A DNA stretch of 20,021 nucleotides from Candidatus Anaerobutyricum stercoripullorum. GTDB taxonomy: Bacteria; Bacillota; Clostridia; Lachnospirales; Lachnospiraceae. Below the pieces are notes generated by a model. The model did not search any database, was not told the DNA's origin, and saw nothing but the letters and a program-made list of their open reading frames with translations. The first letter of the stretch is position 1. Every line of letters starts with the position of its first letter. Location of the stretch: NCBI GenBank assembly GCA_019114885.1, contig DXEQ01000107.1, positions 1-20,021 of the forward strand. Direction: 5' to 3'. The translations under genes were made by a program, and so were the position numbers. Shown piece after piece: positions 1-6,417 of the stretch.

Positions 1-14
1 AAAGGGGAAGCACT

Positions 15-125
15 ATGAAAGATATTACCTTAATTGGATATCGTTATTACCTGGCATATCAAAATTATGAGAATGCTATGGAAGAACATATAATCTATGA
101 AGAAACAATTATAGAGGAGAATTAA
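15..125 (+). CDS. small hypothetical ORF, 36 aa
   Basis: A 36-codon frame starts at ATG 15 and ends at TAA 123-125. An AAGGGGA Shine-Dalgarno-like stretch lies at 3-9, about six bases before the ATG. The frame is also open to the left edge of the window, so this could instead be the C-terminal end of a longer gene. The peptide is acidic and rich in Tyr, Glu and Ile, with no recognisable domain. It sits 44 bp upstream of the PadR gene on the same strand. I do not recognise it and cannot assign a function. The ribosome site favours a real start. Confidence 0.35.
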   Translation: MKDITLIGYRYYLAYQNYENAMEEHIIYEETIIEEN

Positions 126-169
126 TCCACACCTGTGTTATGAAGTAAAGGACGGAAAGATAGAAATAC

Positions 170-520
170 ATGGCAAATAGAAATTCATTTAAAAAAGGAA
201 CCATCGAATTATTGTTGTTATCGATTCTCCGCGTGGAGGATTGCTACGGGTATCAGATTACCCAGAAGATCAGGGAACAGTCGGACGGAGCCATCACTGT
301 GACAGAGGGCGCGTTGTACCCGATTCTTTATAAACTGTCGGATAAAGGATATGTGAGCGATTATAAGAAGCTGGCGGGAAAACGGCTGACGAGGGTCTAC
401 TATCATCTGGAGCAGGCGGGCAGCGAGTATCTGGATTCTCTGCTGGAAGATTATCTGAAGGTGCAGGAGGGCGTCCGGAAGGTTTTGTCCGCAAATCATG
501 TGGATCCGGAGAGAATATAG
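170..520 (+). CDS. PadR-family transcriptional regulator
   Basis: This 116-residue protein is a small PadR-type winged-helix repressor. The N-terminus (KKGTIELLLLSIL) and the segment with YGYQIT, then TEGALYPILYKL and the Gly-Lys-Arg wing (about residues 28-75), match the family signature. The C-terminal helix (about 80-112) is the short dimerisation helix of the roughly 110-residue PadR subclass. A GGAAAGA motif at 154-160 precedes the ATG by nine bases. PadR proteins usually sense small ligands or cell-envelope stress and control an adjacent transporter or membrane gene. Here no such partner follows: the next gene, prfC, has its own promoter and a terminator in front. The partner may lie left of the window. 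The family call is firm; the target is unknown. Confidence 0.9.
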   Translation: MANRNSFKKGTIELLLLSILRVEDCYGYQITQKIREQSDGAITVTEGALYPILYKLSDKGYVSDYKKLAGKRLTRVYYHLEQAGSEYLDSLLEDYLKVQEGVRKVLSANHVDPERI

Positions 521-525
521 CAGGG

Positions 526-588
526 CTGCCGCAAATGAGACGGGAGACTGCCATAAATTAAACAGACTGCCGCAAATTAAACGGGAGA
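526..588 (+). repeat. 22-bp tandem repeat after padR stop, 3 units
   Basis: Three head-to-tail units begin six bases after the padR stop codon: 526-547, 548-566 (three bases shorter) and 567-588. All start with CTGCC and contain a CRYAAATKARAC core. Units 1 and 3 end in GGGAGA. No reading frame or promoter explains them. The array is one of several in this window that begin at a gene's 3' end. Confidence 0.75.
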
Positions 589-593
589 ACGCA

Positions 594-621
594 TTGATTT
601 TTTGCCAAAAGCAGATATAAT
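594..621 (+). promoter_or_regulatory. promoter for prfC leader
   Basis: TTGATT at 594-599 and a perfect TATAAT at 616-621 are separated by 16 bp, a good sigma-A promoter. Transcription would start near 628, about 20 bases before the hairpin terminator at 648 and 90 bases before prfC. The terminator would therefore lie in the prfC leader. Confidence 0.6.
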
Positions 622-647
622 AGGAATGTGTTTCTGCCGATTCAGGG

Positions 648-675
648 GGAACACCGGAGACGGTGTTCCTTTTTT
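648..675 (+). terminator. intrinsic terminator or attenuator before prfC
   Basis: A perfect 9-bp stem (GGAACACCG / CGGTGTTCC) with a GAGA tetraloop is followed by six T residues at 670-675. It could end padR transcription. Because a consensus promoter lies just upstream, it may instead attenuate prfC. The segment GTGTTTC at 628-634 can pair with GGAACAC at 648-654, an alternative hairpin that would break the terminator. Confidence 0.85.
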
Positions 676-717
676 GATGTGATAAAGATTTGATGTTATA
701 GAGAAAGGAATTCTACC

Positions 718-2313
718 ATGAACAAAATGATCACAGATGAGATAAAAAAACGACGGACCTTCGCCATCATTTCTCACCCGGACGCTGGTAAGACAACGCT
801 GACGGAGAAGTTTCTTCTGTACGGCGGCGCCATCAATCAGGCAGGTTCTGTCAAAGGAAAGGCGACGGCAAAGCACGCCGTGTCCGACTGGATGGATATC
901 GAGAAGGAGAGAGGTATCTCGGTCACTTCCTCCGTGCTGCAGTTTGAGTTTGGCGGCTGTTGTATCAATATTCTGGATACGCCGGGACATCAGGATTTCT
1001 CCGAGGATACCTACCGGACGCTGATGGCGGCGGATTCCGCCGTCATGGTCATCGACGCGTCGAAAGGTGTGGAGGCCCAGACGAGGAAGCTGTTTAAGGT
1101 CTGTGCCATGCGCCACATCCCGATCTTTACATTTATTAATAAAATGGACCGGGAGGCGAGGGATACCTTCGATCTGCTGGATGAGATCGAGAAGGAACTG
1201 GGCATCCCTACCTGTCCCGTCAACTGGCCGATCGGTTCCGGCAAAGAGTTCGCCGGCGTCTATGACAGAGAGAAGGGGATGATCGATCTCTTCGAGGACA
1301 CCATGAAGGGAACCCGCATGGGAACCATGAAGGAGGTATCCCCGGACGCGCCGGAGGCGAAAGATTACGTGTCGGAGGAGGCACTTGCACAGCTGGCGGA
1401 AGAGATTGAGCTTCTGGACGGCGCCAGCGCGGAGTTTGACCAGAGTGAGGTGGATGCGGGACGGCTGTCGCCGGTGTTCTTCGGTTCCGCTCTCATGAAC
1501 TTTGGCGTGGAGACGTTTTTAAATTATTTCCTTGCCATGACAACGCCGCCGTTGCCGCGGATGTCCGACCAGGGACTTATTGACCCGGCGGAGGAAGAGG
1601 AGTTTTCTGCTTTCGTCTTTAAGATTCAGGCAAATATGAATAAGGCGCATCGGGACCGTATCGCATTTATGCGTATCTGCTCCGGCAAGTTTGTGGCGGG
1701 CATGGACGCCTTCCATGTGCAGGGAGGCAAAAAGGTGCGTCTGGCGCAGCCGCAGCAGATGATGGCCAGCGAGCGGAAGATGATCGAGGAGGCTTACGCC
1801 GGAGATATCATCGGTATCTTCGATCCGGGTATTTTCTCCATCGGAGATACCCTCACTACTTCGGAGGAGAAGTTTGCCTATGAAGGAATCCCGACCTTCG
1901 CGCCGGAGCACTTCGCCAGAGTGCGTCAGGTCAATACCATGAAGAGAAAACAGTTTATCAAAGGTATCAACCAGATTGCCCAGGAGGGCGCCATCCAGAT
2001 CTTCCAGGAGTTTAACACCGGTATGGAGGAGATCATCGTCGGCGTGGTGGGTACTCTGCAGTTTGACGTGCTCAAATACCGTCTGAACCACGAGTATAAC
2101 GTGGAGATCATCATGGAAGGACTTCCATATGAATACATCCGCTGGATTGAGAATCCGGACATTGATCTGGACGTGCTGCGGGGCACTTCCGACATGAAGA
2201 AGATCAAAGACCTGAAAGGCCGGCCGCTGCTTCTCTTTATCAACAGCTGGAGTATCGGCATGACGCTGGAGCGAAACGAGGGACTGGAGCTTTCGGAGTT
2301 TGGCCGGGCATAG
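718..2313 (+). CDS. prfC: peptide chain release factor 3 (RF3)
   Basis: RF3 is the GTPase that ejects RF1 or RF2 from the ribosome after peptide release. The 531-residue length matches the family (about 530). The G domain shows the P-loop SHPDAGKTT (19-27), the switch segment ERGISVT (64-70), DTPGHQDF (87-94) and NKMD (141-144). The N-terminal block RRTFAIISHPDAGKTT and SEDTYRTL (95-102) are diagnostic of RF3 rather than EF-G or TetM. Elongation-factor-like beta-barrel and C-terminal domains follow. An AAAGGA site at 705-709 sits eight bases before the ATG. The gene appears to be transcribed from the promoter at 594-621 through an attenuator-like hairpin. The same window encodes RF1 and PrmC, so three termination functions lie within 14 kb, although not in one operon. 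Confidence 0.97.
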   Translation: MNKMITDEIKKRRTFAIISHPDAGKTTLTEKFLLYGGAINQAGSVKGKATAKHAVSDWMDIEKERGISVTSSVLQFEFGGCCINILDTPGHQDFSEDTYRTLMAADSAVMVIDASKGVEAQTRKLFKVCAMRHIPIFTFINKMDREARDTFDLLDEIEKELGIPTCPVNWPIGSGKEFAGVYDREKGMIDLFEDTMKGTRMGTMKEVSPDAPEAKDYVSEEALAQLAEEIELLDGASAEFDQSEVDAGRLSPVFFGSALMNFGVETFLNYFLAMTTPPLPRMSDQGLIDPAEEEEFSAFVFKIQANMNKAHRDRIAFMRICSGKFVAGMDAFHVQGGKKVRLAQPQQMMASERKMIEEAYAGDIIGIFDPGIFSIGDTLTTSEEKFAYEGIPTFAPEHFARVRQVNTMKRKQFIKGINQIAQEGAIQIFQEFNTGMEEIIVGVVGTLQFDVLKYRLNHEYNVEIIMEGLPYEYIRWIENPDIDLDVLRGTSDMKKIKDLKGRPLLLFINSWSIGMTLERNEGLELSEFGRA

Positions 2314-2337
2314 CGCGCGGCAGCGGGGCGCCGCCCC

Positions 2338-2429
2338 GAAACGGATGAAAGCGGATGCACTGGGTGTAGTCCTGAGACGGATGAAAGCGAATGCACTGGG
2401 TGTAGTCCTGAGACGGATCAAGGCGAGTG
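2338..2429 (+). repeat. 36-bp tandem repeat after prfC stop, 2.5 units
   Basis: Units 2338-2373 and 2374-2409 differ at only two positions. A partial, more diverged third unit covers 2410-2429. The array begins 24 bases after the prfC stop and fills most of the space before the nucleoside hydrolase. A GC-rich inverted repeat (CGGGG/CCCCG) at 2324-2338 separates it from prfC but has no T-tract. I see no promoter inside. Confidence 0.85.
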
Positions 2430-2475
2430 TCATCCGCGCGGCGTTGCTTTGTAATCAGAGAAGGAGATGGGGATT

Positions 2476-3510
2476 ATGAATCACAAAAATATTAAGACAA
2501 ACATCTGGATAGACTGCGACCCGGGTATTGATGACGCCGTTGCCCTCGCCATGGCGGCGGCCAGCAGAGAGCAGCTTCATCTGCTTGGCGTTTCCACGGT
2601 GGCGGGCAATCAGACCAGCGACCGTGTCACAGGAAATGCATTGAAGCTGACGACGTTTTTCGGCATGGACGATGTGCCTGTGGTTCGCGGAGCGAGAGGA
2701 CCGCTGGTGCGTCCGGTGGAACCGGCGGAAGATATCCACGGTGCGGACGGACTTGGGGGCTGTGCTCTTCCGGAGACGGAGAAGAAGACTGCTTCTGAGA
2801 GTGGAATCTTCTATATGTATAGCCACATCATGGGGCTGCCGGAAGGAGAGACAGTGACCCTCGTGCCAACCGGGCCGATGACCAATATCGCCCTGCTTCT
2901 TCGTACATTTCCTGAGGTGAAAGAACGCATCGGCTGCATCGTTTTCATGGGCGGCTCCTCCGGAGCAGGAAATGTGACGCCAGCCGCGGAGTTCAACATC
3001 TGGGCGGACCCGGAGGCGGCGCAGATGGTCTTTGCCGCCGGACTGCCGATGGTCATGTGCGGTCTGGACGTGACCTTGCAAAGCGGTCTTAACGGCGGAC
3101 AGATCGAGAAACTCTGCCGCAGCGACCGGCAGGCAGAGCGGGCCTGCGGCCGGATGCTCCGCTTCTATCTGGATACCACCCGTCACGAGGGGGAGGAGAA
3201 CATGGTCGCCATTCACGACGCGGTGACAATTCTTTATCTCACGAATCCGGAACTTTTCGCCGGAAGAAATGTGACGGTGAACGTGGACTGCGGCTGGGAC
3301 GTCGGCCGCGGAAGAACCGTCTGCGTGGACCAGACAGCGCAAACAGTGACAGCAGGAAAAGAGACGGGCGATGCAAAACCTCTGGATTCTTTGTGCAAAG
3401 AGAAGAGCGAAGAGGATGGAAACCATCAGCAGCCTGTTTATCTGCTTGATCGGGTCAACCTGCCGGAGTTCCAGAAGATTCTGTTATCAAAACTGCGCTC
3501 GCTGGGATAA
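2476..3510 (+). CDS. inosine-uridine-type nucleoside hydrolase
   Basis: This enzyme hydrolyses the N-glycosidic bond of nucleosides to give a free base and ribose, for purine and pyrimidine salvage in the cytoplasm. From the start used here (344 aa), the calcium-binding motif DCDPGIDD lies at 13-20. Other family blocks are HGADG (88-92), PTGPMTNIA (131-139), EFNxxxDPEAA (172-182), GLDVT (196-200) and the C-terminal HDAV (247-250), which contains the ligand Asp and an active-site His. An in-frame ATG at 2467 directly abuts AAGGAG (2461-2466), so ATG 2476, nine bases from that site, is the likelier start. Residues about 280-325 are a low-similarity insertion near the C-terminus. The gene is 162 bp downstream of prfC on the same strand. 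Its last codons and stop are the first unit of a tandem repeat. Substrate preference cannot be read. Confidence 0.93.
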   Translation: MNHKNIKTNIWIDCDPGIDDAVALAMAAASREQLHLLGVSTVAGNQTSDRVTGNALKLTTFFGMDDVPVVRGARGPLVRPVEPAEDIHGADGLGGCALPETEKKTASESGIFYMYSHIMGLPEGETVTLVPTGPMTNIALLLRTFPEVKERIGCIVFMGGSSGAGNVTPAAEFNIWADPEAAQMVFAAGLPMVMCGLDVTLQSGLNGGQIEKLCRSDRQAERACGRMLRFYLDTTRHEGEENMVAIHDAVTILYLTNPELFAGRNVTVNVDCGWDVGRGRTVCVDQTAQTVTAGKETGDAKPLDSLCKEKSEEDGNHQQPVYLLDRVNLPEFQKILLSKLRSLG

Positions 3511-3596
3511 AAAAACGCCCACCGGGATAAAAAAACGCCCACCGGGATAAAATATCGCCCGCCGGGATAAAATGACGCCTACTGGGATAAAATGCC
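3504..3596 (+). repeat. 20-bp tandem repeat over the nucleoside hydrolase stop, 4.6 units
   Basis: Units begin GGGATAA at 3504, 3524, 3544 and 3564, with a partial unit at 3584-3596. Units 1 and 2 are identical; later units diverge in the second half. The first GGGATAA is the final Gly codon plus the TAA stop, so the array grew from, or into, the gene's 3' end. Confidence 0.92.
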
Positions 3597-3599
3597 ACA

Positions 3600-3646
3600 A
3601 AAGGGCCGCTGCCTGACAGGTACATCTGTCCGGGCAGCGGCCCTTT
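3600..3646 (+). terminator. strong bidirectional hairpin terminator
   Basis: A 14-bp stem, AAAGGGCCGCTGCC at 3600-3613 with its exact complement at 3633-3646, encloses an inner GACAG/CTGTC hairpin (3615-3619 / 3626-3630). The A and T flanks give a short T-run on either strand. It lies 90 bp past the nucleoside hydrolase stop and faces the convergent HD gene, so it can serve both. Confidence 0.8.
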
Positions 3647-3843
3647 AAACAAAAGAGAGAAAAGTATGAAAAAAATTTATGAGTCCAAAACGTTGTTCGT
3701 TTTGTGATTCTTACTATACAGGAAGTGTATGAACAACCTGTGAACTTTGCATCAAGATTCCGTGAAGGAATTCTGACGAAGTTCTGACAAGAGACTGTTT
3801 CTGACAGAACTTTGCCAGAATTGCAGGCAAATACGCGAAGATT
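3647..3843. other. gene-free spacer between convergent genes
   Basis: I see no supportable gene here. A moderate promoter-like pair, TTGTTC at 3693-3698 and TATACA at 3715-3720 (16 bp apart, + strand), has nothing obvious to drive. Near-perfect arms GTTCTGAC (3781-3788) and GACAGAAC (3803-3810) could form a hairpin. It may be a decayed or dispersed intergenic repeat, which I cannot test here. Confidence 0.3.
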
Positions 3844-3954
3844 ATGACTCAATGCTCCGTTTTGTCCGGAGATTTGGTTCAAGACTCTATAATCCGCCTT
3901 GTTCAGAGCTTTGGTTCAAGGCTCTATAATCCGTCCTGCCCGGAGATTCGGTTC
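3844..3954 (-). repeat. 37-bp tandem repeat spanning the HD gene stop, 3 units
   Basis: Three exact-length 37-bp units lie at 3918-3954, 3881-3917 and 3844-3880 (gene order on the - strand), each beginning GAACC. The first unit is coding and gives the last 12 residues of the HD protein. The TGA stop (3916-3918) straddles the boundary between units 1 and 2, so units 2 and 3 are copies of the coding end that now lie beyond the stop. Because 37 is not a multiple of three, read-through would change frame. Confidence 0.92.
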
Positions 3955-4554
3955 GATGAAGTTCTCTCTGGCGTACTGCCACAGCTGTTCGGACCCCCTG
4001 GCTGTCTCCTGATTCCGGTTCAGAATCTGAGACAGGTGGATGCCGTGCTCTTCCCAGCTCTTCCCTTCGGTGGCGGCGTTGAGCATCAGCGGCTGCACGT
4101 GATCCATGGTGCGGGCGAACCGCGCTTCCGGAGTATCACCGGATTCAAACTCTTCCCACCAGGATTTCAGGCGGCTGCCCTGATCTTCCGGCAGCAGTCC
4201 GAAGATGCGCTCGGCAGCCGCCATCTCTCTGGCGTGCTGCGTCTTCTTTGCTTCCTCATCGTAAGCGTAAGTGTCTCCGGCGTCAATCTCCACCAGATCA
4301 TGAATCAGCAACATGCCGATGGTCTTTAACACATCAATCTTCTCATTGGAATACTCGCTGAGCAGCAGCGTCATGATGGCCATGTGCCAGGCATGCTCCG
4401 CATCATTTTCCTTCCGTACGCCGTCCGAGAGATAAGTCTGGCGGCCGATGAATTTCTCCTTGTCAATCTCCAGACAGAACGCCATCTGCCGACGGAGCCT
4501 GTCGGCGTCAGCCGGGGCAGGAATCTCCCGCATTCTATCGTTGTTCTTTTCCAT
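3916..4554 (-). CDS. HD-domain hydrolase, HDDC2/YfbR-like 5'-deoxynucleotidase family
   Basis: The 212-residue protein belongs to the HD phosphohydrolase branch that includes YfbR and HDDC2, which remove the 5' phosphate of deoxynucleoside monophosphates. Visible metal ligands are H54 in NDAEHAWH, H85-D86 in IHDLVEIDAGDTYAYD, and D151 in MDHVQPL. The block FIGRQTYLSDGVRKENDAEH is typical of the family. An AAAGGA site nine bases upstream supports the start. The gene stands alone, 109 bp downstream of the hydrogenase operon with a hairpin between them, and a near-perfect palindrome (4580-4612) sits just upstream. A nucleotide salvage or pool-cleaning role is inferred from the family; substrate is untested. 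The C-terminal 12 residues come from the first unit of a tandem repeat. Confidence 0.9.
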   Translation of the reverse strand: MEKNNDRMREIPAPADADRLRRQMAFCLEIDKEKFIGRQTYLSDGVRKENDAEHAWHMAIMTLLLSEYSNEKIDVLKTIGMLLIHDLVEIDAGDTYAYDEEAKKTQHAREMAAAERIFGLLPEDQGSRLKSWWEEFESGDTPEARFARTMDHVQPLMLNAATEGKSWEEHGIHLSQILNRNQETARGSEQLWQYARENFIEPNLRAGRIIEP

Positions 4555-4579
4555 GTGGATCAGTCCTTTCTTATGTATT

Positions 4580-4612
4580 ATGACGATTCATATATGTGTT
4601 ATGAATCATCAT
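4580..4612 (-). promoter_or_regulatory. operator-like palindrome upstream of HD gene
   Basis: Arms ATGACGATTCATA (4580-4592) and TATGAATCATCAT (4600-4612) are complementary except at one position and are separated by 7 bp. The palindrome lies 26 bp before the HD start codon, where it would overlap the promoter or 5' leader. It could be a repressor site or an mRNA hairpin; no regulator is identifiable. Confidence 0.45.
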
Positions 4613-4617
4613 ATGAC

Positions 4618-4645
4618 TATGCCGGAGACATAAATCTCCGGCATA
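4618..4645 (-). terminator. hairpin after hydrogenase operon
   Basis: An 11-bp stem at 4618-4628 and 4635-4645 with a six-base loop lies 17 bp beyond the hydrogenase stop. It has no long T-tract on the - strand, so termination may be weak. It is the only terminator-like structure between hydA and the HD gene. Confidence 0.55.
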
Positions 4646-4662
4646 AAATATGTGTATCGATT

Positions 4663-6417
4663 TTATTTCCTCCGCGGCGGAGCCGGCGGCATCTCCCATG
4701 CTGTGTGATCGGTGTGCAGCAGTTTGTGGGCCATGCGGGAGAGTGGTTTCTCCAGGTATTCGTCGTAGACTTTCTGGATCTCCGGGTTCTCGTGGGAGAA
4801 GCGTAGTTCGCTTCTGGAGTCCAGGAAGTAGAGGTTTTTGGAGCGGATCTCCGCCATCTCGCGGCCTTCGTGGATCGGCTGTCCGCCGCCGCCCACGCAG
4901 CCGCCCGGACAGGCCATGACTTCCACGAAGTGGTAGAAGACTCTGCCTTTGCGGACTGCCTCGATGAGACGGCGGGCGTTGGCGAGGCCGCTGACCACCG
5001 CGATTTTGACGGTGGTGCCGGCGATGTCGATGGAGGCTTCCCGCCAGCCGTCCATGCCGCGGATGCCGTAGAAAGCGTCCGGGTCCGGATTCTCGCCGGT
5101 GGCCAGCTTGTAGCAGGTGCGCAGCGCCGCTTCCATGACGCCGCCGGTGGCGCCGAAGATGACGCCCGCGCCGGTGCCGTCGCCGCACGGAGAGTCGAAG
5201 TCGTCTTCCGGCAGGCTGTAGATGTCGATGTTCAGGGACCGGAGGTAGTTGACGAACTCCCTCGTGTTGAGGACCACGTCCACATCCGGGCCGGTGCCGG
5301 TGCTGTCCATGGTCGGCAGGGCGCACTCGGCTTTTTTGGCGATACATGGCATGATGGACACGCTGAATATATTTTCCGGGTCCTCATGAATCTTGTCGGC
5401 AAAGTAGTTCTTTATGATCGCACCGTGCATCTGCTGCGGTGATTTGGCGGTGGACAGGCAGTCCACCATATCCGGATACTGGGACTTTAAGAAGCGGACC
5501 CAGCCCGGGCAGCAGGAGGTAAACATCGGCCAGTGGTAATCTTCTTTGTGATGAAGCCGTTCCAGAAATTCGCTGGCTTCCTCCATGATGGTAAGGTCTG
5601 CGGCAAATGTGGTGTCAAACACATAGTCAAAGCCCATCATCCGCAGAGCGCCGGCCAGTCGTCTCGGTGAGGCGAACTTCCGGGAGAGGTTGAAGCTCTC
5701 CGCCCAGGCGGTGCGGACGGCAGGGGCCACCTGCACCACGGTGGTCTTTCCCTTGGCGTTTAAGAAGCCGTTCTGGGAGAAGACAGGACGTTTGTCGTCC
5801 CGCCCGGTGAGGGCGCCCACCGGACAGTGGGTGATACACTGGCCGCAGAGGGCGCAGTCCGCCTCCTTGATATTTCTGCGCAGGGAGACGTCCACGGTGG
5901 TGCGGGAACCGGTTTTTGCCAGATCCCAGACCCGGAGGGACTGTACCTTATCGCAGATTTGGATACAGCGCATACATTTGATACATTTACTCTCGTCCCG
6001 GATCAGCGGGAAGTCCGACGGCCAGCTGCCGTAGGTGATGTGCTGCGGGTAAGAGCCGGTGCCGAATTCCAGTTCGCCGGCGATCTTTTGCAGCTGGCAG
6101 TTGCCGGAGCGGACGCAGGTCGGGCAGAAACAGTTGTGCTGGGAGAGAATCAGCTTGATGTTGATTCGTCTTGCCTCCCGCACCTTCGGAGAGTTGGTGA
6201 GGATCTCCATGCCTTCTTTGACCACGTTGTTGCAGGAGGTGACCAGGCGCTCGATGCCCTTGACCTCCACCACGCAGACGCGGCAGGCGCCGATCTCGTT
6301 GATTCCTTTTAAGTAGCAGAGGCTCGGTACCGGCATCTTGGCTTCCTTGCAGGCTTCCATGATGGTCGTGCCCTCCTCCACGGCAATCGGGATATTGTTG
6401 ATCGTGATATTTACCAT
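4663..6417 (-). CDS. hydA: [FeFe] hydrogenase catalytic subunit
   Basis: This 584-residue protein catalyses reversible H2 formation and closely follows the architecture of the 574-residue clostridial enzyme CpI. In order: a plant-type [2Fe-2S] domain (C34, C45, C48, C62), a His-Cys [4Fe-4S] site (H94, C98, C101, C107), two ferredoxin clusters (C145/148/151/155 and C188/191/194/198), the H-cluster domain and the C-terminal small-subunit-like domain. All three H-cluster motifs are intact: L1 TSCCPGW (300-306), L2 MPCIAKKAE (356-364) and L3 EVMACPGGCVGGGGQP (499-514). The ligands are C303, C358, C503 and C507, and C302 is the proton-relay cysteine. The ATG overlaps the upstream gene's stop, and GGAGG lies 12 bases upstream, so translation is coupled. 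No maturation genes hydE, hydF or hydG lie in the window. Confidence 0.97.
   Translation of the reverse strand: MVNITINNIPIAVEEGTTIMEACKEAKMPVPSLCYLKGINEIGACRVCVVEVKGIERLVTSCNNVVKEGMEILTNSPKVREARRINIKLILSQHNCFCPTCVRSGNCQLQKIAGELEFGTGSYPQHITYGSWPSDFPLIRDESKCIKCMRCIQICDKVQSLRVWDLAKTGSRTTVDVSLRRNIKEADCALCGQCITHCPVGALTGRDDKRPVFSQNGFLNAKGKTTVVQVAPAVRTAWAESFNLSRKFASPRRLAGALRMMGFDYVFDTTFAADLTIMEEASEFLERLHHKEDYHWPMFTSCCPGWVRFLKSQYPDMVDCLSTAKSPQQMHGAIIKNYFADKIHEDPENIFSVSIMPCIAKKAECALPTMDSTGTGPDVDVVLNTREFVNYLRSLNIDIYSLPEDDFDSPCGDGTGAGVIFGATGGVMEAALRTCYKLATGENPDPDAFYGIRGMDGWREASIDIAGTTVKIAVVSGLANARRLIEAVRKGRVFYHFVEVMACPGGCVGGGGQPIHEGREMAEIRSKNLYFLDSRSELRFSHENPEIQKVYDEYLEKPLSRMAHKLLHTDHTAWEMPPAPPRRK

Noticed and set aside
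626..682. Possible leader peptide before prfC (ATG at 626)
   Set aside because: The ATG is at the predicted transcription start and leaves no room for a ribosome binding site.
3504..3596. Short regular repeats suggesting a CRISPR array
   Set aside because: Units are directly contiguous with no unique spacers and there are no cas genes. The same applies to the other tandem arrays.
3487..3882. Minus-strand frame of 131 codons through the nucleoside hydrolase end and the spacer
   Set aside because: It crosses the 20-bp repeat array and a strong terminator, lacks a ribosome site, and has repeat-derived low-complexity sequence at its end.
3844..4329. Plus-strand frame of 161 codons
   Set aside because: It is antisense to the well-supported HD gene and begins inside the 37-bp repeat array.
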